This document shows, one piece after another, positions 29,107 through 38,483 of a stretch of 53,493 nucleotides of DNA (positions within the stretch are counted from its first letter, which is position 1; every line of letters starts with the position of its first letter). The translations under genes and the position numbers were made by a program. The notes beneath the pieces were generated by a model, which was not told the origin of the DNA, made no database searches, and was given only the letters and a program-made list of their open reading frames with translations. Source of the DNA: an uncultured Bacilli bacterium (GTDB lineage: Bacteria > Bacillota_I > Bacilli_A > RF39 > UBA660); contig CALVIS010000003.1 of NCBI GenBank assembly GCA_944331805.1, positions 1-53,493 of the forward strand. Reading direction: 5' to 3'.

Positions 29107-29943
29107 TCAAAATAACTCTTTCACTATCAAGTTTTCCGAATGTAAATTATTGTTTTTACCTAATAATAAATTCTCATAAAACTTAATTAAATAACTTTTA
29201 TCTTCTTTTATATTTAAATCATTATTAAAGTAATTACTTCTTACTAAAGCATTTCTAAAATATACTGATTTATCTTTAAATAAAGATTTATATACATTAT
29301 ACCCTAAACTAATTAAATACTTTTCTATAAATAAAGCTATTGTTCTAGTATTACCTTCTCTAAAAGGATGAACTTGCCATATACTAGAAGAAAAATCAGT
29401 AATATTTTTAATTACATCTACAATAGACATATCTTTATAATTTTTCTCTTTTTCTAAACGTATATCATATTCTAATGATTCCGTTAAAGTTTTACAATCT
29501 CCATAAGCAACTGAATCATTATTTAAGATAATCTCATGTTTAAAAAAATTAATATTTCTAAACTCCCCTGCAAATTCATAAACATCTTGAAACAAATATT
29601 TATGAATATACTTTAAATAATCTACTGATAACTCAAAATTATCAACACTTAATAACTCTACTATTCTCATGGATACAAAATCACATTCTAATTCATTATA
29701 ATTAATGCTATTTTGTTTTTCTTTTTCTATATAATAATCTTTTAGTTCTTTCTCTACTTCTTCTATTGTTAATTCTCCTAAAATGCTCTTTTCTATAAGC
29801 TCTTCTAAATATTTAGATGGTTCTAAATTATCTACTTCTTGTAAGCCAATAGCCATATCCCATTCTAACTGTTTAAAGTAGCCTTTAGGATCATTTATCA
29901 CGTTATAATCATTAATACTAGAATCCAAATCTTTTTCACTCAT
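29107..29943 (-). CDS. fic: Fic-family protein with fused VbhA-like antitoxin segment
   Basis: 278 aa. Fic enzymes transfer AMP or related groups to target proteins. The active-site motif is HPFREGNTRT (about residues 192-201), which fits HPFx(D/E)GNxR, so the enzyme is probably active. The N-terminal segment WDMAIGLQEVDNLEPSKYL followed by ILGELTIEEVEKELKDYY (residues about 29-71) resembles the VbhA-type antitoxin helices usually found fused or adjacent to Fic, suggesting self-inhibition. It lies 21 bp after the upstream unrecognised gene and has its own terminator. A toxin-antitoxin or defence role next to BREX is inference. Confidence 0.87.
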   Translation of the reverse strand: MSEKDLDSSINDYNVINDPKGYFKQLEWDMAIGLQEVDNLEPSKYLEELIEKSILGELTIEEVEKELKDYYIEKEKQNSINYNELECDFVSMRIVELLSVDNFELSVDYLKYIHKYLFQDVYEFAGEFRNINFFKHEIILNNDSVAYGDCKTLTESLEYDIRLEKEKNYKDMSIVDVIKNITDFSSSIWQVHPFREGNTRTIALFIEKYLISLGYNVYKSLFKDKSVYFRNALVRSNYFNNDLNIKEDKSYLIKFYENLLLGKNNNLHSENLIVKELF

Positions 29944-29964
29944 ACTAACAAACTCTTATATAAA

Positions 29965-30756
29965 TTATTTAACAAAATCCGCCTTAACATTAGCTATCAT
30001 AACTATTAATTTATCTTCTTCTAAATCAGAAAGATCAAAAACATCTTTTGATGCTGCTACCGGTATTATACCTATAGATGTTTTAACTTTTATTAATGTA
30101 AATGGAACTAACTCCTCTCCGATTATAGCATTAACAGATGAAAAGGACACAACTCTACCAATAATAATTGAACTAATATATCCACCAAAAATATCTCCAT
30201 TACCAACAAATTCTTCACTATAGCCATTTACATCTAAATCTAATTCTTTAACTTTTATAGGTTTAATAAATCCTAATGCTTTATTTACTTCCTCCATAGT
30301 ACTAAATATAGATAATATAAAAGGAAATGCTGATATATAAACATCTTTTCTCTTATTAACGATATCCCTATCTTCTATTTTATATCTATTAACTGTCTCT
30401 ATTTGAAAATGAACATTATTATCTACTGTATGAACATTATAATATTCATTAGAATCACTAGACTCTTTAAGCTTTGAATCAAACTCTAAAGTTATTTTAT
30501 TTTCATTAAGTAATTCTAAATCTACATCTAATATTTCATAAGAGTCTCCATCTTTAGATAATTTAGTTGTTATTACTTCTTTTCCAATTATTTCCATATT
30601 ATTTTTATCAAGGATATCTTTTGAGGCAATTATTATTTTTTTATCTTCACTTATAAAAACATTCGTTGAATTATTAAAATCCTTTTTAATAATACCTAAG
30701 AAAATATTATTTTCTTTTTCTTTGTTTTTTACAATTGAATTTAAATGTACTGGCAT
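29965..30756 (-). CDS. Unrecognised 263-aa protein upstream of fic
   Basis: The frame opens at 30813, but the start is ATG 30756 (MPVHLNSIVK), which has a GGAGGTG site 5 nt upstream. The protein is acidic, beta-rich in appearance, and has no signal peptide, membrane helix or catalytic motif that I recognise. An early stretch, NVFISEDKKIIIASKDIL, and a glycine-rich later stretch, EFVGNGDIFGGYISS, are its most distinctive parts. It precedes fic by 21 bp on the same strand and has its own promoter, so the two form a small operon. It could be a partner or target-like protein of Fic, which is inference from position only. Confidence 0.7.
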   Translation of the reverse strand: MPVHLNSIVKNKEKENNIFLGIIKKDFNNSTNVFISEDKKIIIASKDILDKNNMEIIGKEVITTKLSKDGDSYEILDVDLELLNENKITLEFDSKLKESSDSNEYYNVHTVDNNVHFQIETVNRYKIEDRDIVNKRKDVYISAFPFILSIFSTMEEVNKALGFIKPIKVKELDLDVNGYSEEFVGNGDIFGGYISSIIIGRVVSFSSVNAIIGEELVPFTLIKVKTSIGIIPVAASKDVFDLSDLEEDKLIVMIANVKADFVK

Positions 30757-30783
30757 ACTACACCTCCATGTTTCTATAAGAAT

Positions 30784-30813
30784 AATATAACATAAATATA
30801 ACTTTAACTTCAA
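30784..30813 (-). promoter_or_regulatory. Promoter of the unknown-gene/fic operon
   Basis: TTGAAG (30808-30813) and TATATT (30784-30789) are 18 bp apart on the minus strand, with a TG one base before TATATT. It lies about 30 bp upstream of the start codon and downstream of the small-RNA terminator. Confidence 0.5.
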
Positions 30814-30837
30814 TCTTAAATAGTAATTAATATCTTA

Positions 30838-30948
30838 AGAAAAAAATCGACTCCTAAGAATCGACTATATCATTAAGTCTATAAGACTATATTCCCATTA
30901 TGGGGCAATAAACCAATGAGTTTTGCACCCAAGTTAGTAATACTTGAT
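30838..30948 (-). ncRNA. Candidate small structured RNA of about 110 nt
   Basis: A complete transcription unit with no reading frame. It has a promoter (TTGATG, 18 bp, extended -10 TGTTATAAT), then a hairpin GGG(U)GCAA/UUGC-CCC (30902-30930), then AGUCU-UAU-AGACU, and then a terminator, GTCGATTC-TTAG-GAGTCGAT followed by six T. The CCC of the first hairpin could instead pair with a GGG just downstream (CCC-AUAAU-GGG), so two folds are possible. The next gene has its own promoter, so this looks like a free RNA rather than a leader. No known RNA family is recognised. Confidence 0.5.
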
Positions 30949-30954
30949 GAATTA

Positions 30955-30984
30955 ATTATAACATATTTATTCAATATACATCAA
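30955..30984 (-). promoter_or_regulatory. Promoter of the candidate small RNA
   Basis: TTGATG at 30979-30984 and TATAAT at 30955-30960 are separated by 18 bp, and a TG precedes TATAAT by one base. It lies just after the stop codon of the 56-aa gene. Confidence 0.6.
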
Positions 30985-30991
30985 CATTATT

Positions 30992-31162
30992 TTATTTAAT
31001 TCCGTAAATATAAGAATTTTTTTGTACTTGTGGAGTATTTATTTTTAATGATGTAAAATTGGCTTGTGACAAATTTTTTCCATACTTGCCTTTTTTTGCA
31101 TCACTAACGAATGATAGGATACTTTTATTTTTATTTTCTGTTTTTTCAGTATTCTTTTTCAT
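30992..31162 (-). CDS. Small lysine/asparagine-rich protein, 56 aa
   Basis: The frame reads MKKNTEKTENKNKSILSFVS... and ends ...KNSYIYGIK. AGGAGG lies 6 nt before the ATG, which strongly supports translation. It has no signal peptide or membrane helix. It is 51 bp after the gene for a ClpP/SppA-like serine protease on the same strand. It could be a substrate, regulator or peptide product linked to that protease; this is inference. No family is recognised. Confidence 0.6.
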   Translation of the reverse strand: MKKNTEKTENKNKSILSFVSDAKKGKYGKNLSQANFTSLKINTPQVQKNSYIYGIK

Positions 31163-31213
31163 ATAGACCTCCTATTATTATTATATTTCATTATTCTTTT
31201 TTATGCAATTATC

Positions 31214-32413
31214 TTAACATATTTTTTTCTTAAATTGACTTTCTATTTGACTTCTAACACCTTGAAGATTTATATTAAACCCACATTCACATTTTAGCTC
31301 GTTGTCTATCGGAAATGGAATTCTACCTTTTTTGCTCATTTCAGCATCAATTTGTTTATTATTAATCAATTTAGCATATAACTTATGAACTTTTCCACAA
31401 TTTGGACATTCTTGATCTAATTCAACATTATGTATATTGTCTGGTATTACTTGTTGTACATTAGATTGAGTATTAGGTTGAGCATTAAAAGAAATAATTT
31501 GATCAGAAGTACACATAATTTTATAAGAATTACTCATGTTTAACATCATTCTACATACCATATTGATTTTATACACAATTTCTCCAATATCTTTATTATT
31601 TTCATCATCTAAATCAACTATTCTCAATCCTAACTCCTCTAAATCTTCTAGTTTTAAGGATCTACCATGAGTTCTCCAAAAATTATGATTACTTAATTTT
31701 TTAGCAATTGATGTTGCTCTAGATTTTCTCATTCTGTCAGTTACTGGTTTGTGCGTTGTTTCTGTGGTTTCCCAATTCTTAAATTTATAATCATTCAACC
31801 ACTTTTTTACTAAATCTTCAGCAAACTTTAATGAGTTTATAACACCATTTAACTCCCCAGGAGTTATTTGTGATAATATTACAACATCTGCTGGATTTAA
31901 TGTACCTGTTTTTTCAGCTTCTTTTTTCTTTTGATTCATCCAATCAATATAATCATATGCAGATACTACATTACCATGCATTACTATTTGTGCATCAATA
32001 GGTCCCAAACTTCCTGTTTGGGTCATTAAAATTTCATCACCTGACATAGCCATAATAGTACCAGCACTTTTTGCCTCTCCACAAATAACGAAAGATACTT
32101 TGTCATAGTTTTTTCTAGTTAGTTTTACTATTTCCTCAGCTGTTGTTCCACTTCCACCAGGAGTTTCGATATATATGTCTAAATTCTGGCTAGTATTAGT
32201 TTCATTTTTCTCTATTAAATCTTTTATAAAGTAATAATCTTTTTGTTCTAATGAACTTGGTAAATTTGGATTAAATGATGAAACATATAAAAACATATAT
32301 GTATTTCTTTTTGAGTTATAAAGTTTTATTAATCTTTTTAATTCTTTTTCAAATTCATTATATCCCCAATGCTCAAGATTTATTTTTTTCATGTATTCAC
32401 TCAAAACTGTCAT
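31214..32413 (-). CDS. ClpP/SppA-like serine protease (SDH family-like) with C-terminal zinc-binding tail
   Basis: 399 aa. The core has the crotonase/ClpP fold motifs of SppA and serine dehydrogenase-type proteases: YIETPGGSGTTAEEIVKL near residues 82-99, then the nucleophile region GEAKSAGTIMAMSGDEI near 112-128 with Ser in KSAG, followed by GSLGPIDAQI. There is no signal peptide or membrane anchor, so it should be cytoplasmic. The last 70 residues carry CPNCGKVH and CECGF, a probable zinc ribbon that is unusual for this family and may bind substrate or nucleic acid. It starts a short unit with the 56-aa gene downstream. The exact family (SDH_sah versus other S49 relatives) is uncertain. Confidence 0.8.
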   Translation of the reverse strand: MTVLSEYMKKINLEHWGYNEFEKELKRLIKLYNSKRNTYMFLYVSSFNPNLPSSLEQKDYYFIKDLIEKNETNTSQNLDIYIETPGGSGTTAEEIVKLTRKNYDKVSFVICGEAKSAGTIMAMSGDEILMTQTGSLGPIDAQIVMHGNVVSAYDYIDWMNQKKKEAEKTGTLNPADVVILSQITPGELNGVINSLKFAEDLVKKWLNDYKFKNWETTETTHKPVTDRMRKSRATSIAKKLSNHNFWRTHGRSLKLEDLEELGLRIVDLDDENNKDIGEIVYKINMVCRMMLNMSNSYKIMCTSDQIISFNAQPNTQSNVQQVIPDNIHNVELDQECPNCGKVHKLYAKLINNKQIDAEMSKKGRIPFPIDNELKCECGFNINLQGVRSQIESQFKKKIC

Positions 32414-32460
32414 AATTTATCACCTCTTGTTCTAATATTATATACCTTTTATTATTTTTT

Positions 32461-33360
32461 TCAATATTTACTTACTATCTTATTGAATATTGGTACATTA
32501 CCTTTATAACTCTTTGGAGAGATAGGACTAGGATGATAAATAGGTAATATCTTATAACCATTTATTTCGTATATGTTACCAACCACTTCTGAAAATTTAT
32601 TAAATTTAAAATTAAGTAAATTTCTAGTTGGAAATTCTCCTAAGGTAATAACTAATTTAGGATTTAATATTCTTAATTGTTCTAACATTATACTTTTACA
32701 ATTACTAGAGCAAGTTTTTAAATTTTTTCTTTCATGTGGATAACACTTAACTGATTCTAAAAATGTAGTTTCAAAAATATCTCTATCAATAATATCAAAT
32801 AGTTTTTGCAATACAACACCACTAGGTAACACTTTATCATTTACATCAGTCCATAGTTTATGACTTTTTCTCCAACCATTATTTGCAGGTGCTTCGCCAA
32901 CTAAAACTATGTCATTATCTTTTCCAAGAAATACTGTTGCAGCATTAGGAAATTTATCAACTAATTCACTACAAGATTTACATGAATATACTTTTTCATC
33001 TACTTGTTTTAGTAATTCTTTTACTAATCTTGCTTTTAATATTTTATATCTATTTTTTGTATCTTCTGTTAATATATTTTTTCTATCTATAATTTGATAA
33101 TCTTTATAATCCATTTCATGATTAAACTGACTTGAAGTTAAATCTATAATTTTGTCCTCTATTAAATTAAAATAATGACTAATTCCATCAACATAAATTT
33201 TACAAATAACTCCACCAAAATAATCATTAATGATTAGAGATGTTATTGCACACATACCAAAGCATTTATTATTATCATTCCAATCATCTTGAACTTTAGG
33301 ATAACATAAATCTTTTGAGTAACATTCTAATAATGCTTTTTGTATATTTTCAATATTCAC
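32461..33360 (-). CDS. YunG-like domain fused to a uracil-DNA glycosylase-like domain
   Basis: About 299 aa. I start at GTG 33360 because GAGGTG lies 5 nt upstream; the ATG at 33378 overlaps that site. The N-terminal 90 residues (CYPKVQDDWNDNNKCFGMCA, ITSLIINDYFGG) resemble the small YunG family. The C-terminal 180 residues look like a family 4/5-type uracil-DNA glycosylase: DIVLVGEAPANNGWRKSHK near 148-166, Cys pairs before and within it (CKSC near 125; CSSNC near 218), and the terminal motif YHPSPISPK. The signature residues fit the GEAPG and HPS motifs, with Ala-Asn replacing Gly after GEAP. DNA repair or attack on modified DNA is possible. The fusion itself is the unusual part. Confidence 0.72.
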   Translation of the reverse strand: MNIENIQKALLECYSKDLCYPKVQDDWNDNNKCFGMCAITSLIINDYFGGVICKIYVDGISHYFNLIEDKIIDLTSSQFNHEMDYKDYQIIDRKNILTEDTKNRYKILKARLVKELLKQVDEKVYSCKSCSELVDKFPNAATVFLGKDNDIVLVGEAPANNGWRKSHKLWTDVNDKVLPSGVVLQKLFDIIDRDIFETTFLESVKCYPHERKNLKTCSSNCKSIMLEQLRILNPKLVITLGEFPTRNLLNFKFNKFSEVVGNIYEINGYKILPIYHPSPISPKSYKGNVPIFNKIVSKY

Positions 33361-33398
33361 AATAACACCTCGTTTCATTAAGTTTTAACTATAAATAT

Positions 33399-33404
33399 TA
33401 TATC
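33399..33404 (-). promoter_or_regulatory. Probable -10 of the YunG/UDG-like gene
   Basis: The minus strand reads TTATTTGATATAATATT in this gap: TATAAT with an extended TG. The block TTATTTGATA also occurs five times around the AlbA_2 gene at 42.7-44.3 kb. The exact hexamer position may be off by a base or two. Confidence 0.4.
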
Positions 33405-33413
33405 AAATAAAAT

Positions 33414-33968
33414 TTAGCGTGTCTTGAATTTTAAATTGTTTTTTTGCATTTCTAAATGCCATTTATATTCTTCCAATTCTTTTAAATAATCTCTTTTAAA
33501 ATAATTTTCATATAGCCATTTAACACCTTCTTCTTTAACGCATATAACATCTTCTTCTTCAAAGGTTATAGGATAAGGAAAAACTTTCCTCATCCTATGA
33601 AGTGCTACATGAATAACACTTACACTTTTATCAAATTTATATGGTAGAAATCTTAAAGAAGTAGATACATATTTATTTCTTTTATGATCTATTCCTAACT
33701 CATTTTCTAAACCAAAAATTTTTTCTTTATAAAACTCAATTTCAGAAGTTAAGTAATGTACTTCTTTATTGAAATAAACTTTATTTAACCACTCAACACA
33801 TTCCTTTTTTATATACATTTTTGATTTATTATCTTTATCTCTTTCAATCCATAAAAAATAATCATATTTGTGTCTTCGTTTTATATTTCTTAATACTCTT
33901 CCAAATTGTTTAGTTGTTAATGAAAACATTTCTTGAATATCTTTTCTTTCTATCCATTCTTGATTCAT
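33414..33968 (-). CDS. Small protein with two repeated helical units
   Basis: About 184 aa. The start is the second ATG of the frame (33968, MNQEWIERKD), because AAAGGAG lies 6-8 nt upstream, while the ATG at 33974 overlaps it. The protein contains two similar halves: KKECVEWLNKVYFNKEVHYL near residues 50-69 and KEEGVKWLYENYFKRDYLKE near 148-167, each after a helix-turn-helix-like basic segment. This suggests a duplicated DNA-binding-type module. Family not recognised. It lies between a patch resembling a transfer origin and the YunG/UDG gene, in probable mobile DNA. Confidence 0.65.
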   Translation of the reverse strand: MNQEWIERKDIQEMFSLTTKQFGRVLRNIKRRHKYDYFLWIERDKDNKSKMYIKKECVEWLNKVYFNKEVHYLTSEIEFYKEKIFGLENELGIDHKRNKYVSTSLRFLPYKFDKSVSVIHVALHRMRKVFPYPITFEEEDVICVKEEGVKWLYENYFKRDYLKELEEYKWHLEMQKNNLKFKTR

Positions 33969-34033
33969 ACACATCTCCTTTCAAAATAATAGGGAACGGG
34001 TAACGTAATATAGAAATTCAATATATCAAGCAT

Positions 34034-34080
34034 GGTGTATACACACCCGTCCACTTGTTAGGGAATTCTCCCTAAGACCC
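34034..34080. other. Palindrome plus hairpin with oriT-like look
   Basis: GTGTATACAC (34035-34044) is a perfect 10-bp palindrome. Fourteen bp on, TTAGGGA-ATTC-TCCCTAA (34058-34075) is a perfect 7-bp hairpin followed by GACCCC. Its GC content is well above the surroundings. GTGTGTATAC on the minus strand is close to, but not the same as, nick sites of mobilisable plasmids. There is no relaxase gene in the window. Confidence 0.3.
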
Positions 34081-34086
34081 CAATAA

Positions 34087-34293
34087 TTAGTCTCCGACAG
34101 TTTTATTTTTTTCTATATATTTCTCACTAACTTTATTAGATTTTTCAATCATTTCTTTCACTTCTTTTTCATAGTTCTTATTATTAATTAATGCTTCAGA
34201 AAGCAAAGAATATGGTATATCCTTTGCATTTTCTTTAAAATACTCTAACAATTGTGGCACAACTATTTCAAAGAAATAATTTATAAAATTCAC
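34087..34293 (-). CDS. Small helical protein, 68 aa
   Basis: The frame starts at GTG 34293 and encodes a helical, Lys/Glu-rich protein with a hydrophobic first 20 residues (FINYFFEIVVPQLLEYF). The only purine-rich site (GAAGG) runs into the GTG, so the true start may be a few codons in, at a non-standard codon. Nothing identifies its function. It follows the terminator of the flavin-oxidase-like gene. Confidence 0.45.
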   Translation of the reverse strand: MNFINYFFEIVVPQLLEYFKENAKDIPYSLLSEALINNKNYEKEVKEMIEKSNKVSEKYIEKNKTVGD

Positions 34294-34307
34294 CTTCTTT
34301 CAAAATT

Positions 34308-34340
34308 TAGGCACAAAAAAAGAACACATTTCTGTGTTCA
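34308..34340 (-). terminator. Terminator of the recombinase cargo operon
   Basis: GAACACA-GAAA-TGTGTTC followed by TTTTTTT on the minus strand: a 7-bp perfect stem with a GAAA tetraloop, about 25 bp after the flavin-oxidase-like stop codon. Confidence 0.85.
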
Positions 34341-34362
34341 ATTAAATAAATTTTCAATATTT

Positions 34363-34767
34363 TTAGAATGTATAAGTTTCTAAAACTTCTCCTTCTTCAT
34401 CATAAATTATTGCATCTGCATTAGCCATATACAATACTTGAAATTCTGGATTATCAAGTGTATATCCTGCTTCTAATGCCCAATCAAATTCATCAATAAC
34501 AGCTTGTTTAACTTTCATATTTTGACTATCATCTATCAATTCACAATTAATTCTTATCCATTTTTCATCATCATACGCTACTATACAAACATTATTATTT
34601 TTTTCAATTTGTTTAGATACATTTTTGTGTTTATTAGTAATAACATATATCTTATTATCAACCATAATTGGATCTCCAAATGGTCTACAACTTGGTTTTC
34701 CATCATTAATTGTAGATACATAATTTACTTGTGTGTTTTCTTTTAAAAATTTATAAGTTTCATTCAT
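34363..34767 (-). CDS. Pyridoxamine 5'-phosphate oxidase-family flavoprotein
   Basis: 134 aa. Small split-barrel FMN-binding proteins of this family act as flavin reductases or nitroreductase-like enzymes. The opening FLKENTQVNYVSTINDGKPSCRPFGDP is typical (about residues 7-33, core YVSTINDGKPSCRPFG), as are IYVITNKHKNVSKQIEKN and the later CIVAYDDEKWIRI. The substrate is unknown. It lies 24 bp after the acetyltransferase gene and is last in the unit that begins with the serine recombinase. Confidence 0.85.
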   Translation of the reverse strand: MNETYKFLKENTQVNYVSTINDGKPSCRPFGDPIMVDNKIYVITNKHKNVSKQIEKNNNVCIVAYDDEKWIRINCELIDDSQNMKVKQAVIDEFDWALEAGYTLDNPEFQVLYMANADAIIYDEEGEVLETYTF

Positions 34768-34791
34768 TTTTTATATTTCCTTTCATTTAAA

Positions 34792-35265
34792 TTATAATTT
34801 ATTTACTATCTTTTTTATATCACCACTAATAATTTTCCAATCATCAATAGTCTCAAATCCTAATCTCTTATACCAACAATATGGGAATCCATTTTCATCT
34901 TCATAAGTATGAGCTTCTAATGTAGTAGCGTCATATTTATCAATAGCATATTCAAATAATTTTTTAAATAACATTTTGGCAATTCCTTTTTGTTGATATT
35001 CTTTACAAACAAAAGTTTCACCATCTTCTAAATGCATACCATTCCACCAAGGTTTTAAACAAGTCATAATTACACCAACTGGAATTTCATTATCATAAGC
35101 AATAAAAAATAAATCAGGTGCTTGATTATAAAAGTATTTAAATAATTTTATTGCAGATTCTTTTGTCCATTTTTCTTCTAGAACTGAATTATTGTAATAA
35201 TTAGAATATTCTTCTGCAATTATTTCTAAATCTTTTTCTTGTTTTAGATTACTAATTTCTATCAT
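34792..35265 (-). CDS. GNAT-family N-acetyltransferase
   Basis: 157 aa. It transfers an acetyl group from acetyl-CoA to an amine of unknown identity. The acetyl-CoA loop is KEYQQKGIAKMLFKKL near residues 91-106, fitting (Q/R)xxGx(G/A). Before it lies a substrate strand (IPVGVIMTC), and at the end the typical CWYKRLGFETIDDW. It lies 15 bp downstream of the metallo-hydrolase gene, with a GAAAGGA ribosome site. Such enzymes are common cargo of mobile elements and may detoxify an antibiotic. Confidence 0.87.
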   Translation of the reverse strand: MIEISNLKQEKDLEIIAEEYSNYYNNSVLEEKWTKESAIKLFKYFYNQAPDLFFIAYDNEIPVGVIMTCLKPWWNGMHLEDGETFVCKEYQQKGIAKMLFKKLFEYAIDKYDATTLEAHTYEDENGFPYCWYKRLGFETIDDWKIISGDIKKIVNKL

Positions 35266-35280
35266 TTTATTTTGTCCTTT

Positions 35281-36087
35281 CTAATTTAATTCTATTATTT
35301 CTAAATCATCAGGTATTAAAATATTATTAGAATAATACTGTTTACCTTCGTTTAAATATAATTCCTTTCTATTATTTAGATGTGTATCTTCAGTATGAAA
35401 TAATATTAAGTTTTTTATATTAAAATCTTTAAAATTTTCACATACTGATTTTACAGTAGAATGATGTTTTTCATAAGGTTTAAAAATATCTTGTTCACTA
35501 TCTAAACAAAAGGCTTCGTGCATTACGTAATCACAGTTTTTAATTTTATCATAAATTTCTGGGTTACAAGTTTCATCACCAAGGAAAACAAGTTTTTTAT
35601 TATCGTCTAATTCTGTTTCAAATCCATATAATTTATTTCCTCTGGCTTTTGCATCAAAAAAAGTATAATCCTTGCCAGCAATATTTTTCGTTTCATTATC
35701 ATTTAAAATAACAATATTTAAATATTTAGTAATTAAATCGACATATAAATTAGGAAATAAATTAGGATAAATGTTCCTTATTGAATTTGCTACTTCATCA
35801 TTACAATATATATTTAAAGACCCTTCATATTTTCCAGAACGTATCATCCCAGCTAATCTTTTTAAAATCCAAAATAACCCAAGTATATGATCAGTATGAC
35901 AATGAGAGATAAATATATCATGAATTTGACCAAGATTTATATTTAGCTTTTGTAAATTTTGAACAATATGAGCGCTCCCTCCTGTATCAATTAGAAAATA
36001 CTTATCATCATTTTGCATTAGAAAACATGTATTATAGCAATCAAATACAAATCCATGTCCTGTTCCAATCATTATTAATTTTTGCAA
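35281..36087 (-). CDS. MBL-fold metallo-hydrolase (RNase Z-like)
   Basis: About 268 aa. The metal-binding motif is ISHCHTDHILGLFW near residues 61-74, with DETCNPEIY and a later FHTED providing further metal ligands, typical of the metallo-beta-lactamase fold in its RNase Z/arylsulfatase-like branch. The true substrate is unknown. I start at TTG 36087 (MQKLIMIGTGHGF), 8 nt after GGAG; the ATG upstream lies in the ribosome site. It follows the recombinase gene by 38 bp. Confidence 0.82.
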   Translation of the reverse strand: MQKLIMIGTGHGFVFDCYNTCFLMQNDDKYFLIDTGGSAHIVQNLQKLNINLGQIHDIFISHCHTDHILGLFWILKRLAGMIRSGKYEGSLNIYCNDEVANSIRNIYPNLFPNLYVDLITKYLNIVILNDNETKNIAGKDYTFFDAKARGNKLYGFETELDDNKKLVFLGDETCNPEIYDKIKNCDYVMHEAFCLDSEQDIFKPYEKHHSTVKSVCENFKDFNIKNLILFHTEDTHLNNRKELYLNEGKQYYSNNILIPDDLEIIELN

Positions 36088-36125
36088 AAAAATCATCTCC
36101 ATTTCACTTAATATTTTACCATATT

Positions 36126-37865
<1,740 letters not shown>

Positions 37866-37900
37866 TCATCTCTCCTTTTCTATATTTTTTAAACGACAAA

Positions 37901-37932
37901 AAAACACAAGAGAATTTCCCTTGTGTAAGAAC
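37901..37932 (-). terminator. Terminator upstream of the recombinase gene
   Basis: A 10-bp stem (ACACAAGGGA with TCTCTTGTGT, one G-U) with a 3-nt loop is followed by TTTTTTT on the minus strand. It ends transcription arriving from the tRNA side, 40 bp before the recombinase start. Confidence 0.75.
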
Positions 37933-37946
37933 TTCAAAAACTACTC

Positions 37947-37978
37947 AATATACGACTTATCTAGAATTGTCGTATATT
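37947..37978. repeat. Perfect inverted repeat beside the serine recombinase
   Basis: AATATACGAC (37947-37956) and GTCGTATATT (37969-37978) are exact inverted copies around a 12-bp centre that includes CTAG. It lies about 85 bp upstream of the recombinase gene, so it is a candidate attachment-site arm pair or operator for the recombinase. No second copy was found by eye. Confidence 0.6.
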
Positions 37979-38089
37979 ACCATAATACCACATTTTTTTA
38001 GGACATGCAACGGCACGATTTTGAAAAATAGATAGTAAAAATACCATTTTACCCTTATAAACAAAGGGAAAAATAAAATTTAAATTTTT

Positions 38090-38383
38090 TTAATTTTTTT
38101 CTAAAAACCCATTAACTATGTTTGTTAGTTCTGATATGGTAACAACATCAGATAACTCTTCATTATATAGATTTGTATCATCATCATAACAAAGTAAAAC
38201 TAATGTATCTATACCGTTACTAATAATAATTTTATGTGGTTCTTTTAATCCTAAATTAGAATTATTAAAGATAATATTCTTTCCTGCAATATATTCTATG
38301 TTTAGTTTAGTTATATCTTTAATTCTTAGTATCTTATTTTTTACGCACAAAGGAAATTCTAAAATTTCTATGGACACATTCAT
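38090..38383 (-). CDS. Unrecognised 97-aa protein
   Basis: The gene has a clear AAGGTGGTGAG ribosome site 8 nt before its ATG. The product is short, hydrophobic-polar and probably beta-rich (IIISNGIDTLVLLCYDDD), with no signal peptide, Cys motif or recognisable domain. It lies just downstream of the tRNA-His terminator and may be the first gene inside or outside the recombinase element. No function can be assigned. Confidence 0.6.
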   Translation of the reverse strand: MNVSIEILEFPLCVKNKILRIKDITKLNIEYIAGKNIIFNNSNLGLKEPHKIIISNGIDTLVLLCYDDDTNLYNEELSDVVTISELTNIVNGFLEKN

Positions 38384-38408
38384 TTTATAATCTCACCACC
38401 TTTGCTAA

Positions 38409-38444
38409 AGAAAAAAGTCCATAATACCAAGTATTACGAACTTT
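38409..38444 (-). terminator. Terminator of tRNA-His
   Basis: On the minus strand a 14-bp stem (AAAGTTCGTAATAC with GTATTATGGACTTT, two G-U pairs) with a TTG loop is followed by a T-run. It lies about 40 bp after the tRNA. A second small hairpin (CACAC-AAAG-GTGTG) lies between. Confidence 0.8.
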
Positions 38445-38483
38445 TACTTATTTAACACACAAAGGTGTGCGTAAATTTCAATA

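Noticed and set aside
30838..30960. Riboswitch or attenuator controlling the unknown-gene/fic operon
   Set aside because: The downstream gene has its own promoter (TTGAAG, 18 bp, TATATT) after the terminator, and the fold matches no known riboswitch; a free small RNA fits better.
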